Source: CAZCWX01 sp964502465 | GTDB taxonomy: Bacteria > Desulfobacterota > Binatia > Bin18 | NCBI GenBank assembly: GCA_964502465.1 | Contig: CAZCWX010000089.1 | Location: 1-18,456, forward strand | Length of the DNA stretch: 18,456 bases | Direction of reading: 5' to 3' | The notes under the pieces: generated by a model | Seen by the model: the letters and a program-made list of their open reading frames with translations, nothing else | The model's database searches: none | Told to the model about the DNA's origin: nothing | Part shown: one piece after another, positions 1 through 6,784 of the stretch | Layout of the letters: each line of letters opens with the position of its first letter | Numbering within the stretch: position 1 is the first letter of the stretch | Translations under genes and position numbers: made by a program

Positions 1-384
1 CCGGTTCGCCCCTCTCTCTAAGAGAATCGATTGCTGTTCCAACCCATCCTTAAAGCTCCCTAGCGAAGTGCCTACAATAACACCTGCGTGGTATGGATTC
101 TGCCAAGAGGGAGTAAGCTTCGCATCCTCCAAAGCCATAGAAGCCCCGGCGACTGCTAGTTGGGAGACGTGGGTCATACGCCGTAGTCGCTTCGGTTCGA
201 TCAGATCTTTATAGCTTTCGTCTGGAATCTCCCCCGCGATCTGCGAATCGTAGCCTGAAGGATCAAAACGTGTAAGCTGGCGAATACCTGAATGACCCTG
301 CACAAGAGACAGCCAAAAGGGCTCCTTGCCTATACCAAGCGGGCTAACCAAGCCGATCCCTGTGATAACCACTCGTCGTTCCAT
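1..384 (-). CDS. fabF: Beta-ketoacyl-ACP synthase (FabF/KAS II-like), N-terminal part, 3' end outside window
   Basis: Translating the minus strand from the ATG at 384 gives 128 codons with no stop before the window edge. The start, MERRVVITGIGLVSPLG, is the classic N-terminus of FabF-type 3-oxoacyl-ACP synthases, and the later segments FDPSGYDSQIAGEIPD and GVIVGTSLGS fit the same thiolase-fold family. Family members elongate acyl-ACP by decarboxylative condensation with malonyl-ACP in the cytoplasm. The catalytic Cys-His-His residues lie beyond the edge, so activity and exact subtype (housekeeping KAS II or a specialised KAS of a polyketide or lipid cluster) cannot be judged. No strong ribosome-binding site precedes the ATG. 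It lies 38 bases after the response-regulator stop on the same strand and may be cotranscribed with it. Confidence 0.88.
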   Translation of the reverse strand, partial: MERRVVITGIGLVSPLGIGKEPFWLSLVQGHSGIRQLTRFDPSGYDSQIAGEIPDESYKDLIEPKRLRRMTHVSQLAVAGASMALEDAKLTPSWQNPYHAGVIVGTSLGSFKDGLEQQSILLERGANR

Positions 385-422
385 GTTGCAGTGAGTTAGT
401 TGTGCGGTAGAGTGTGGGAAGG

Positions 423-800
423 CTACGAGAGAAAACGGTCGATTTTCTCTTTTACAATTTTTGAGTCAACGATGGGTTTTGCGATGTAATCGTTACAGCC
501 GGCAGCGAGCGCTTTTTCTTCATCACCGACCATAGCTTGGGCAGTCAGCGCTATAATAGGGAGGGTTTTGATAGAGCCTGACATCGCCCGAATCCGGCGT
601 GCCGTTTCCCATCCATCAAGGATAGGCAACTTCAGGTCAAGGAAGATCAAATCAGGTGGGTCATGGGCAATAATATCCAACGCTTCCTGGCCATGGCTTG
701 CTTCGAAGATTTCGAAATCACCAATCTTGCGTAGTCGGTAGACGAGGATATGACGATTATCCTCGTTGTCTTCTACCACTAAGATTTTTTTGCGATTCAT
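423..800 (-). CDS. Single-domain response regulator (CheY-like receiver)
   Basis: A 125-residue protein consisting only of a receiver domain. The acidic pocket is at E10-D11 (VVEDN), the phosphoacceptor aspartate is D55 in IFLDLKLP, the switch threonine is T86 (IALTAQ), and the conserved lysine is K108 (IAKP). All key receiver residues are present, so it should be phosphorylated by a histidine kinase. There is no output domain, so it probably acts by protein contact, as in DivK/CheY-type relays; the D-N-E-D-N-R start and ALTAQAM segment are typical of receivers that follow hybrid kinases. No kinase lies in the window, so it is an orphan here. A GAGGG ribosome-binding site lies just before the ATG and a sigma70-like promoter lies about 35-65 bases upstream. 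The fabF-like gene follows on the same strand. Confidence 0.93.
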   Translation of the reverse strand: MNRKKILVVEDNEDNRHILVYRLRKIGDFEIFEASHGQEALDIIAHDPPDLIFLDLKLPILDGWETARRIRAMSGSIKTLPIIALTAQAMVGDEEKALAAGCNDYIAKPIVDSKIVKEKIDRFLS

Positions 801-836
801 GCATCCCTCGTGCTCGACTTGGTCGTGTAGATTAAT

Positions 837-866
837 AGTATAATAAAATGCTTACCTTAAGGTCAA
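837..866 (-). promoter_or_regulatory. Sigma70-like promoter of the response regulator gene
   Basis: Read on the minus strand, TTGACC (861-866) is followed after 18 bases by TATACT (837-842); TTATAC one base earlier gives a 17-base spacer. Transcription would begin near 830, leaving a leader of about 30 bases before the ATG at 800. The surrounding DNA is clearly A/T-rich compared with its neighbours. The match is by eye only. Confidence 0.6.
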
Positions 867-1011
867 ATGCTCTTGTAATGAAAGAAAATGGGGGAGATTA
901 TACGCAAAACGCAAATCCACTACACGAGAATGTGATAAGCGCATTTTAGAGTGGAAGATCGGTTACTGAATTTCCTTTTTTAGGAAAAACGGCTCATGAG
1001 GTTTCCTTGTT

Positions 1012-1950
1012 CTATGCCTTAACTGGCACTTCTTTCGGAAGCGATAGCTGAACCCGAGGGACAGTGCCGCTGTTAACAATGTAAACGCCTAGACAGACAC
1101 CGGCGACGCCTAACAATTGCATGTGGGTAAAAGTTTCATGTAATAGTGCCCAACCGAAAAATACGCCAAAGACCGGGGTCAAAAAAACTAGGGCAGTCAC
1201 GCGGGTCGCCGAGTGATGCTGGATCAACCAGGCAAAGACAACAAAGCCAAATGCGGTGGAGATGAAGCTCAGGTAGAACAGCGAAGCGACTGCCCGAGTC
1301 GAGAAGACAAAGGTCGCATGCTGTTCGAGTGCCCATGAGCAGGCACCGAACAGCAACGATGCGATGAAGGCGCCCCAGAGGGTTAGGACAATAGGATGAA
1401 TTTTTCCTGCAGATCGTTTGATGATGAGATTTTGAACGGCAAGGGCAACGGCTCCACTGAGGACAAGCAGGTCCCCCACTGTGGAAGAATCGCGGACAAC
1501 GCTTAGTTTATCCAGGAACAGTACGGCAAGGCCGCAGAGGGCAAAAATCAATCCACCCACTTTGCGCACAGTCAATCGATCGTTCAGCAGGAAATAGTGA
1601 GCGAGCACCGCGAGAAAAACGGGTTGGGTGTAGAAAAACACCGTTGCCCGCCCCGCAGTGGTATGGGCAGTGCCGACATAGGTAGTGAAATTCCAGTAAC
1701 AGAAGAACAGCGCAAGAACAGCGATAGTATAGGCTTCCGCTTTCGTACAGGAGAGTGCTATACGCTGAGAGCGCGCCAAAACAACGAGTAGCAGGCTGGT
1801 AATGAAAAATCGTAAAGCAGCCGACCCCAGCGGCGGCATATCGAGCAAGCCAATCTTGATAGCGACGAACGCCCCGCCCCAGATCGCGCAAACGAGAACC
1901 ATTAAAGAAATAGAGGCGAGGCCCAGCGGCTGATCAGATGATTGGTCCAC
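1012..1950 (-). CDS. EamA/DMT-family inner-membrane transporter
   Basis: A 312-residue, very hydrophobic protein with about ten predicted membrane spans arranged as two EamA repeats (roughly residues 13-145 and 160-293). Recognisable family features are the first-helix VCAIWGGAFVAIKIGL, the AALRFF segment at the start of helix 2, and GVFFGWALLHETFT near the end of the second repeat. Drug/metabolite transporters of this type usually export amino acids, metabolites or toxic analogues, and some import; the substrate cannot be told from sequence. The start is a GTG at 1948-1950 preceded by a strong AAGGAGGG. It stands alone: tRNA-Arg is immediately upstream, and 211 bases containing the response-regulator promoter separate it from the next gene downstream. 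Confidence 0.9.
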   Translation of the reverse strand: MDQSSDQPLGLASISLMVLVCAIWGGAFVAIKIGLLDMPPLGSAALRFFITSLLLVVLARSQRIALSCTKAEAYTIAVLALFFCYWNFTTYVGTAHTTAGRATVFFYTQPVFLAVLAHYFLLNDRLTVRKVGGLIFALCGLAVLFLDKLSVVRDSSTVGDLLVLSGAVALAVQNLIIKRSAGKIHPIVLTLWGAFIASLLFGACSWALEQHATFVFSTRAVASLFYLSFISTAFGFVVFAWLIQHHSATRVTALVFLTPVFGVFFGWALLHETFTHMQLLGVAGVCLGVYIVNSGTVPRVQLSLPKEVPVKA

Positions 1951-1993
1951 GGCTCTCCCTCCTTTCCCTCGTTCCCCGACTGCGAAAAAGTTA

Positions 1994-2065
1994 TGCCCTC
2001 GCCGGGAATTGAACCCAGACCCCAGGTTCCGGAGACCTGTATGATATCCATTTCACCACGAGGGC
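1994..2065 (-). tRNA. tRNA-Arg (anticodon CCG)
   Basis: The 72-base minus-strand sequence folds as a standard cloverleaf. The acceptor stem is GCCCTCG/CGAGGGC with discriminator A, the D stem GTGA/TCAT, the anticodon stem CAGGT/ACCTG around loop CTCCGGA, the variable loop GGGT, and the T stem CTGGG/CCCGG around TTCAATT. The anticodon CCG reads the arginine codon CGG. The 3' CCA is not encoded (TAA follows), so it must be added after transcription. There is no sign of an integrated element, such as a duplicated 3' end, nearby. Confidence 0.95.
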
Positions 2066-2178
2066 ATGTGTGCGCCCTAGGTAGCACATCAGTGGGCTGT
2101 GAGCAACGCCTGAATTTGTCCTCTTCTGTCGGGACTACCAGATCATGTTTCCGTGTGGCAAGATAATCCGCTAGAGTC

Positions 2179-2589
2179 TTGAAGGGGATGGAAATACACC
2201 ATATCGGATTGATCGTCAGTCGTGGCGTGCGGCTCAGATGTCCACGGTGCGGACAGGGACATTTATTTGCTGGTTTGTTCACTATGCACCCTCACTGTGC
2301 CGAGTGCGCCCTGACGTTCGAACCTGAACCAGGCTATTTTATCGGCGCCATTTATATCAACTATGCAGCCACAACGCTGATCGCGATCGTCGGATTCTTA
2401 GCGCTCGACTATTGTACTTCTCTTTCCTTGTTTTGGCAGCTTGTTCTTTGGGGTGGGTTCGCTATCTTCTTTCCCTTGTTCTTTTTCCGTTATTCGCGGA
2501 GTTTGTGGTTGAGTATCGATTATCTTTTCACCGCTGAGGACTTACCTTCGCGGAAGACGCTCTCTATTTTCAGGAGGAAACTGCACTAG
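2179..2589 (+). CDS. DUF983 family zinc-ribbon membrane protein
   Basis: A 136-residue protein with two cysteine pairs near the N-terminus, C21-P-R-C24 and C40-A-E-C43, probably binding zinc, followed by EPGYFIGAIYINY and two membrane spans (about 58-78 and 86-104). The CPRCG(x)GxLF start and the EPGYFxGAxYxNY segment are hallmarks of DUF983. The molecular function is unknown; in several proteobacteria DUF983 genes sit beside cytochrome oxidase genes, which fits this location. Its stop overlaps the GTG start of the ABC ATPase by one base, and an AGGAGG for that gene lies inside its 3' end. The start is uncertain: TTG at 2179, or ATG at 2188 whose G-rich stretch abuts the codon too closely for a ribosome-binding site. 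Confidence 0.85.
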   Translation: MKGMEIHHIGLIVSRGVRLRCPRCGQGHLFAGLFTMHPHCAECALTFEPEPGYFIGAIYINYAATTLIAIVGFLALDYCTSLSLFWQLVLWGGFAIFFPLFFFRYSRSLWLSIDYLFTAEDLPSRKTLSIFRRKLH

Positions 2590-3542
2590 TGAATCTGGCT
2601 CCCGCTGTCGTCGTTGATAAACTCTGTCGCGTGTATGGTTCCCGTGTGGCCCTTAACGATGTGACTTTTCACGTCTCTCGCGGAGAGATGTTTGCTCTGC
2701 TTGGTCCGAATGGAGGAGGAAAGACGACTCTGTTTAAGATCCTTGCGACTCTGCTTTCTGCGACAAGTGGAGAGGTCCAGGTTTTTGGCCAAAATCTCTC
2801 CCAAAACCCGCATGCTGTGCGTACTCGTCTCGGTGTTGTCTTTCAACATCCGAGCCTTGATCGCAAACTCACGGTTGTCGAGAACCTCCAGCACCACGGC
2901 CATCTTTACGGCATGCAAGGAAGATTGCTGCACGATCGCATCGCCGCTGTCCTCGATCGTCTGGGATTGGCTGATCGCTCCCGCGAGCTCGTCGAAACTC
3001 TCTCTGGTGGACTGCAAAGACGGGTCGAACTTGCTAAAGGATTACTGCATAAACCAGAACTATTGTTGCTCGATGAGCCGAGTACTGGCCTTGATCCTGG
3101 TGCCCGTCGGGATTTTAATCGCTACCTTTCTTATTTGCGAGAACAGGAAGGGGTCACCATCATTTTGACTACGCATATTATGGAGGAGGCTGAGCGCTGC
3201 GACCGTGTCGGTATTCTTCACCAAGGGCAGCTTGTCGCCCTGGATACCCCTGATGCCCTAAAGGCACGGGTTGGCGGTGACGTTATTGCCATTCAGGCTC
3301 CTTGTCTGGAGGAACTTCGAGATAAACTCATGACCAGATTCTCTTGCGCACCAATCCTTGTCGACGGCGTGCTGCGTATCGAGCGACCGAAAGGCCATGA
3401 GTTTATCCGCGAAGTCGTTGAAGCTTTTCCCGGTGAAATTCAATCTGTCACCTTCGGGAAGCCAACGCTTGAAGACGTTTTTATCCATCAGACCGGGCAC
3501 CGATTTTGGCAGGACGGGTCGAATGGGGATATAGTCAGATGA
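2589..3542 (+). CDS. ABC exporter ATP-binding protein (DrrA/CcmA-like)
   Basis: A 317-residue ABC ATPase with all catalytic motifs: Walker A GPNGGGKTT (39-47), Q-loop Q86, signature LSGGLQRR (138-145), Walker B LLLLDEP (158-164) with the catalytic E163, D-loop, and H-loop H196. The C-terminal 100 residues (DTPDALKARVGGD onward) are the extension typical of DrrA/NodI-type exporters that pair with ABC-2 permeases. It should hydrolyse ATP to drive the membrane subunit encoded next. The GTG start at 2589 overlaps the DUF983 stop and is served by AGGAGG at 2572-2577. Its TGA overlaps the permease ATG (ATGA), so the two are translationally coupled. The substrate is unknown. The position next to the oxidase operon suggests a role in oxidase biogenesis, in the way NosFY supports nitrous oxide reductase, but this is inference. 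Confidence 0.93.
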   Translation: MNLAPAVVVDKLCRVYGSRVALNDVTFHVSRGEMFALLGPNGGGKTTLFKILATLLSATSGEVQVFGQNLSQNPHAVRTRLGVVFQHPSLDRKLTVVENLQHHGHLYGMQGRLLHDRIAAVLDRLGLADRSRELVETLSGGLQRRVELAKGLLHKPELLLLDEPSTGLDPGARRDFNRYLSYLREQEGVTIILTTHIMEEAERCDRVGILHQGQLVALDTPDALKARVGGDVIAIQAPCLEELRDKLMTRFSCAPILVDGVLRIERPKGHEFIREVVEAFPGEIQSVTFGKPTLEDVFIHQTGHRFWQDGSNGDIVR

Positions 3543-4321
3543 AGAGGTTTTTCTTGCCGGTTGGCACCTTATGGTGGAGGGAGATTATCCGGTTTGTTCG
3601 GCAACGCAGTCGTCTCGTCGGGGCGTTTGCCCAACCGCTGGTCTTTTGGTTGCTGTTGGGAGGGGGGTTTAGTGCGTCGTTTCGCCCACCTGGATCGCCT
3701 GAAGGAACTGGATACCTGGAATATCTTTATCCAGGGATCATTACCTTGGTGATTTTATTTACCGCCATTTTTGCGACGATTGCTGTGGTAGAGGATCGTA
3801 AGACTGGGTTTTTGCAGGGTGTTTTAGTAGCACCGATATCGCGGGCAAGCATTGTTCTCGGGCAGGCTTTGGGGAGCACAACCTTGGCAGTCTTGCAAGG
3901 CGTTCTTTTTCTCGCTCTTGCTCCGCTTGTGGGTATTCCCCTGACAATAACTGCGGCACTAGCGGTTATCGTGGTACTCTTTCTGGTCTCTTTTTCTCTC
4001 TCGAACCTGGGGTTAATTATTGCGTGGCGCATGGAATCGGTGCAGGGATTTCATGCGATCATGAACTTAATCCTTATGCCGATCTGGTTTCTCTCAGGGG
4101 CATTCTTCCCTGCAGCCGGTCTGCCTCCCTGGCTGGTCTGGATTATACAACTCAATCCTTTGACCTATGGCATGGCCGCGTTGCGTCGGTGTCTTTATTG
4201 GGAAAATCCTGCAGCGGTTGGGCAGATTCCTCATCTCATCCCCTCTTTAGTTGTCACAATCTTTTTTGCGGCAGGAGCTTTTCTGATTGCTACGACTACC
4301 GCGCGACGGAATGTCGAGTGA
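3539..4321 (+). CDS. ABC-2 type permease (membrane subunit of the exporter)
   Basis: A 260-residue protein with about six membrane spans. It carries the ABC-2 signatures: the cytoplasmic coupling region VEDRKTGFLQGVLVAPISR (84-102), the PIWFLSGAFFP segment (181-191), and NPLTYGMAALR (206-216) after the external re-entrant part. It would form a homodimer with two copies of the ATPase encoded just upstream. The start is set at ATG 3539-3541, which overlaps the ATPase stop by four bases; a GGGGAT lies about ten bases ahead. An in-frame TTG at 3506 would add 11 residues but sits inside the ATPase gene. Its stop lies 51 bases from the stop of the convergent DUF420 gene, with no obvious terminator hairpin between. 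Confidence 0.91.
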   Translation: MKRFFLPVGTLWWREIIRFVRQRSRLVGAFAQPLVFWLLLGGGFSASFRPPGSPEGTGYLEYLYPGIITLVILFTAIFATIAVVEDRKTGFLQGVLVAPISRASIVLGQALGSTTLAVLQGVLFLALAPLVGIPLTITAALAVIVVLFLVSFSLSNLGLIIAWRMESVQGFHAIMNLILMPIWFLSGAFFPAAGLPPWLVWIIQLNPLTYGMAALRRCLYWENPAAVGQIPHLIPSLVVTIFFAAGAFLIATTTARRNVE

Positions 4322-4372
4322 ACGCTCGTTTTTTGGGCCAGTAGTAGCTTGGTAAAGCACCTCAACTCGCCT

Positions 4373-4801
4373 CTACACTGGCGGATACAGGTGGTACAAC
4401 ATGAGGTAAATCACTACGCCAGTCACGGACACATACAGCCAGATTGGTAAGGTCCAGCGCGCAATGTTTCTGTGCTTGATAAATTGTTCTTTCCAAGCCC
4501 GAAAAAGGGTAAGGAGCGCGAGAAACGGGACGAGTGCGGCGAGCACAGTATGGGAGAGAAGAATCGAGAAATACAGGACACGGACCCAGCCTTGTCCACT
4601 AAAGCGGGTGGTTCCAGCATAATAATGATAAGTCAGGTACGAGACGAGAAAGAGCACAGAGACCATAAACGCCGAGACCATACAGGTTTGATGTGCACGG
4701 ATGTTGCGCTGACGAATAAAGCGGTAGCCTGCGACCAGGAGCACAGCGCTGGTCGAGTTTAACAAGGCATTGACGCCAGGGAGGGCTGCAATATCGATCA
4801 C
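4373..4801 (-). CDS. DUF420 family oxidase assembly protein (CtaM/YozB-like)
   Basis: A 142-residue protein with four predicted spans and the histidines characteristic of DUF420: H37 in RAHQTCM, H59 in LTYHYYAG, H84 in LLSHTVLA, and H110 in IKHRNIARWTLPIWLYV. The Firmicute member CtaM (YozB) is required for maturation of aa3-type terminal oxidases, and DUF420 genes commonly accompany SCO and oxidase genes, as here. It is the last gene of the oxidase operon, and its ATG overlaps the SCO stop (ATGA at 4798-4801). The cluster has no Cox11/CtaG copper chaperone, so this protein is a candidate for helping build the heme-copper centre of subunit I; that assignment is inferred. Confidence 0.86.
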   Translation of the reverse strand: MIDIAALPGVNALLNSTSAVLLVAGYRFIRQRNIRAHQTCMVSAFMVSVLFLVSYLTYHYYAGTTRFSGQGWVRVLYFSILLSHTVLAALVPFLALLTLFRAWKEQFIKHRNIARWTLPIWLYVSVTGVVIYLMLYHLYPPV

Positions 4802-5460
4802 GAATGCTGTTCGCTCTGCAGCGTATCGACATCCTGCAGGAGTTGGGCAATCGATGCTGCCTCAGTTCCTCGATAATAACCGCGAATCTGCAACCGAGGA
4901 TCAACCAAGACAAAACGGTCACTGTGGACAATCGGCTCGTTTATCGAACGGGGATCATCGGGAGCAAGTTCTGCGACGCTGACCCGGAAACCTTCAAGGA
5001 TCAATTGATATAAATCTCTCCGCTCGCCTGTGACGAATAACCACCGTTCAGGATCTGCCTGGTATCGCTCGGCATAGCGTCTTAACGACTCTGGTGTGTC
5101 ACGTGCAGGATCAACGCTCAAAGAAACGAGCCATACTGGAGCATTGCGCAAAGATCTCTGCAGACCAGCCATCCGCATACTCAACGCCGGGCACATGCCT
5201 GGGCAATGGGTAAAGATAAAATTAGCGATCCAGATCTTTCCTGCGAGATCAGTCGCTGTCAGTGGTTGTCCGCTTCGCTCCACTAAAGAAAAAGAAGGAA
5301 TTGTTCCATACACCGGAAGTTGTGTAGGTTGGTTATGCTTGAGGGAAGGGGCAAAGAGGGACCAACTCCCTATGCCCATGACTCCAAGCAGAACAATGAT
5401 AAAAGCCCCCCAGATGAGTCGGTGAGGAGCGAATATGGGCAGCTTGGCTGCTACGTGCAT
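4798..5460 (-). CDS. SCO1/SenC family copper chaperone for cytochrome c oxidase
   Basis: A 220-residue protein: an N-terminal membrane anchor (about 15-37), then a thioredoxin-like domain on the periplasmic side. The copper/redox site is complete, with C86-P-G-M-C90 and H179 in IVHSDRFVLVD. The FIFTHCPGMCPALS segment and VSLSVDPARDTPE are standard for SCO proteins. Family members deliver copper to, or reduce the cysteines of, the CuA site in subunit II. It lies between subunit IV (9-base gap) and DUF420 (4-base overlap). The start is the ATG at 5458-5460. Confidence 0.95.
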   Translation of the reverse strand: MHVAAKLPIFAPHRLIWGAFIIVLLGVMGIGSWSLFAPSLKHNQPTQLPVYGTIPSFSLVERSGQPLTATDLAGKIWIANFIFTHCPGMCPALSMRMAGLQRSLRNAPVWLVSLSVDPARDTPESLRRYAERYQADPERWLFVTGERRDLYQLILEGFRVSVAELAPDDPRSINEPIVHSDRFVLVDPRLQIRGYYRGTEAASIAQLLQDVDTLQSEQHS

Positions 5461-5469
5461 GGTAAGCAG

Positions 5470-5805
5470 CTAGTGAGCCGGTGCGGTTGTACTCACGACT
5501 GGCGGAGGGGTGTTAATTCGATCCTTTGCTGTAAGGTCTGGCAGGAGCATGAAGATTAAAAATACACAGAGGATCATAGGCGTCAACGCGATGATACCAA
5601 GGGTAGGCCGCTCAAACTTCAGGTGCATGAAATACAGTGCGACTAAAGCGGCTTTAGCGCAGGCAAACAGAACTAGAAGAGCCCCAACGGCTAACTTATT
5701 CATTGGCAAATACGCCACCCCGATTTCGACCACCGTCAAGACCGTGAGTGCCCAAAAGATGTTTATATAGTTTGGTTCGACGTGTTGTGCGTGTGCTTGT
5801 GCCAT
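5470..5805 (-). CDS. ctaF: Cytochrome c oxidase subunit IV (prokaryotic COX4 type)
   Basis: A 111-residue protein with three predicted membrane spans (about 13-33, 38-58 and 68-89) and the conserved YFMHLKFE (58-65) at the end of the second span, diagnostic of the bacterial COX4/CtaF/CyoD-like subunit. This subunit stabilises the oxidase and carries no cofactor. The hydrophilic C-terminal tail rich in proline and threonine is of no known role. A GAGGA lies just before the ATG; 11 bases separate it from subunit III upstream and 9 from SCO downstream. Confidence 0.92.
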   Translation of the reverse strand: MAQAHAQHVEPNYINIFWALTVLTVVEIGVAYLPMNKLAVGALLVLFACAKAALVALYFMHLKFERPTLGIIALTPMILCVFLIFMLLPDLTAKDRINTPPPVVSTTAPAH

Positions 5806-5816
5806 TGTTCCTCACC

Positions 5817-6437
5817 CTATAGCAAGTAGACAAATGTGAAAACGAGAATCCAGACCAAGTCGACAAAGTGCCAATAGAGTCCAGCAATCTCAACTGGATT
5901 GGCATTCTCCCCCAGATATTTCCCATTGAGACCGCTCAAGAGAATGCAGGCCAGGTACACCACCCCGCCGAAGACATGGCAGCCGTGAAAACCGGTAATG
6001 ATGTAGAACGTCGTACCAAACAATGGTGCTCCCCACGGATTGCTGCTCATCGTCATCCCTTCGTGAGTGAGATGAGTCCATTCGTAGGCTTGCAAGAGAA
6101 GGAACACTGCTCCCCCAACAATGGTGAGCAGCATGAATTTTCTAAATTTGGCTAAATCACCATGTCGGGCCCCGGAGAGTCCCAGGACCATGGTGACACT
6201 ACTACAAATGAGCAGAAACGTCATAAAACCTGGTAAGGAAACCCCTAAATATGTCGCTGAATCAGGCCAGTTCGGACTACCAGCGCGAATCGCGCCATAC
6301 CCGGCAAGTAGACCACCAAAAGACATGGCGTCGCCGGCGAGGAATACCCACATGCCAAGTTTTCCCCAGCTTTCTGGGGTAAGAGGAGACTCGGCTGGTT
6401 CAACGTCCGGATGTAGGACTGCAGCTGTTTCGTTCAA
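5817..6437 (-). CDS. ctaE: Cytochrome c oxidase subunit III (canonical copy)
   Basis: A 206-residue protein with five predicted membrane spans, the bacterial short form of COX3. Conserved features are WVFLAGDAMSFGG (30-42), LLQAYEWTHL (114-123) with the buried helix-III glutamate, HGCHVFGG (151-158), and YWHFVDLVW (188-196). Subunit III stabilises subunit I and supports proton uptake into the D channel. The start is a TTG at 6435-6437, chosen because AAGGAGGG lies six bases upstream within the previous gene's last codons and the stop of that gene is only two bases away. A second, diverged copy lies upstream at 6785-7435. Confidence 0.93.
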   Translation of the reverse strand: MNETAAVLHPDVEPAESPLTPESWGKLGMWVFLAGDAMSFGGLLAGYGAIRAGSPNWPDSATYLGVSLPGFMTFLLICSSVTMVLGLSGARHGDLAKFRKFMLLTIVGGAVFLLLQAYEWTHLTHEGMTMSSNPWGAPLFGTTFYIITGFHGCHVFGGVVYLACILLSGLNGKYLGENANPVEIAGLYWHFVDLVWILVFTFVYLL

Positions 6438-6439
6438 GG

Positions 6440-6766
6440 TTAACCCTCCTTTTGTTCAGGTAAAAAATGTAGTGGGACAATTGGTGCCGTATGCCGCGGG
6501 GGGCGCTGCGCTCGGCGATATTGATAAAAGAGCCAGCCACCGATCGAACCGACGACTAGAAAAGGGGCAGCCATCAGCAACAGGACGCTCCAAAAGATAC
6601 CTTGAGAAAGGGGATCATCCCCCGTAAGGGCCGTCCGACACATGGCACATCCTTGCGCGAATGCATCGCTCGCGAAGAACTGGCCGAGCAACCACAACGT
6701 CAGAAGGGACAGACTTGGAGGAAAAAGTCCGACGAGCCGATGGTATGGAGTGCGTGTCCTATTCAT
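6440..6766 (-). CDS. Small CxxC membrane protein of the oxidase operon, function unknown
   Basis: A 108-residue protein lying between the two subunit III genes. The N-terminus looks like a signal sequence (hydrophobic about 11-35, possible cleavage after SDAFA), placing C40-A-M-C43 just after it on the periplasmic side. A second hydrophobic span covers about 57-81, followed by a basic cytoplasmic tail ending in EQKEG. The arrangement (signal, CxMC, one span) suggests metal or redox chemistry at the membrane surface, for example copper handling during CuA or CuB assembly. I do not recognise a named family with certainty. Its stop is two bases before the TTG of subunit III, and the ribosome-binding site of that gene lies in its last codons, so the two are coupled. 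Confidence 0.78.
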   Translation of the reverse strand: MNRTRTPYHRLVGLFPPSLSLLTLWLLGQFFASDAFAQGCAMCRTALTGDDPLSQGIFWSVLLLMAAPFLVVGSIGGWLFYQYRRAQRPPRHTAPIVPLHFLPEQKEG

Positions 6767-6784
6767 AGTGTGAGGTTTGTCCTC

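Noticed and set aside
940..1011. TTCCTAAAAAAGGAA and CTCATGAG palindromes downstream of the EamA gene as a terminator.
   Set aside because: Stems are only four or five base pairs and the T/A runs are not placed correctly.
2066..2140. TTGCTC/TACCTA pair upstream of tRNA-Arg on the minus strand as a promoter.
   Set aside because: The -10 box matches the consensus poorly; not enough to call.
1994..2178. tRNA-Arg as an attachment site for an integrated element.
   Set aside because: No duplicated tRNA 3' end, integrase or shift in base composition was seen on either side.
2586..3017. Long open frame on the minus strand across the ABC ATPase gene.
   Set aside because: It is antisense to a gene with complete ABC motifs, has no ribosome-binding site and no recognisable domain.
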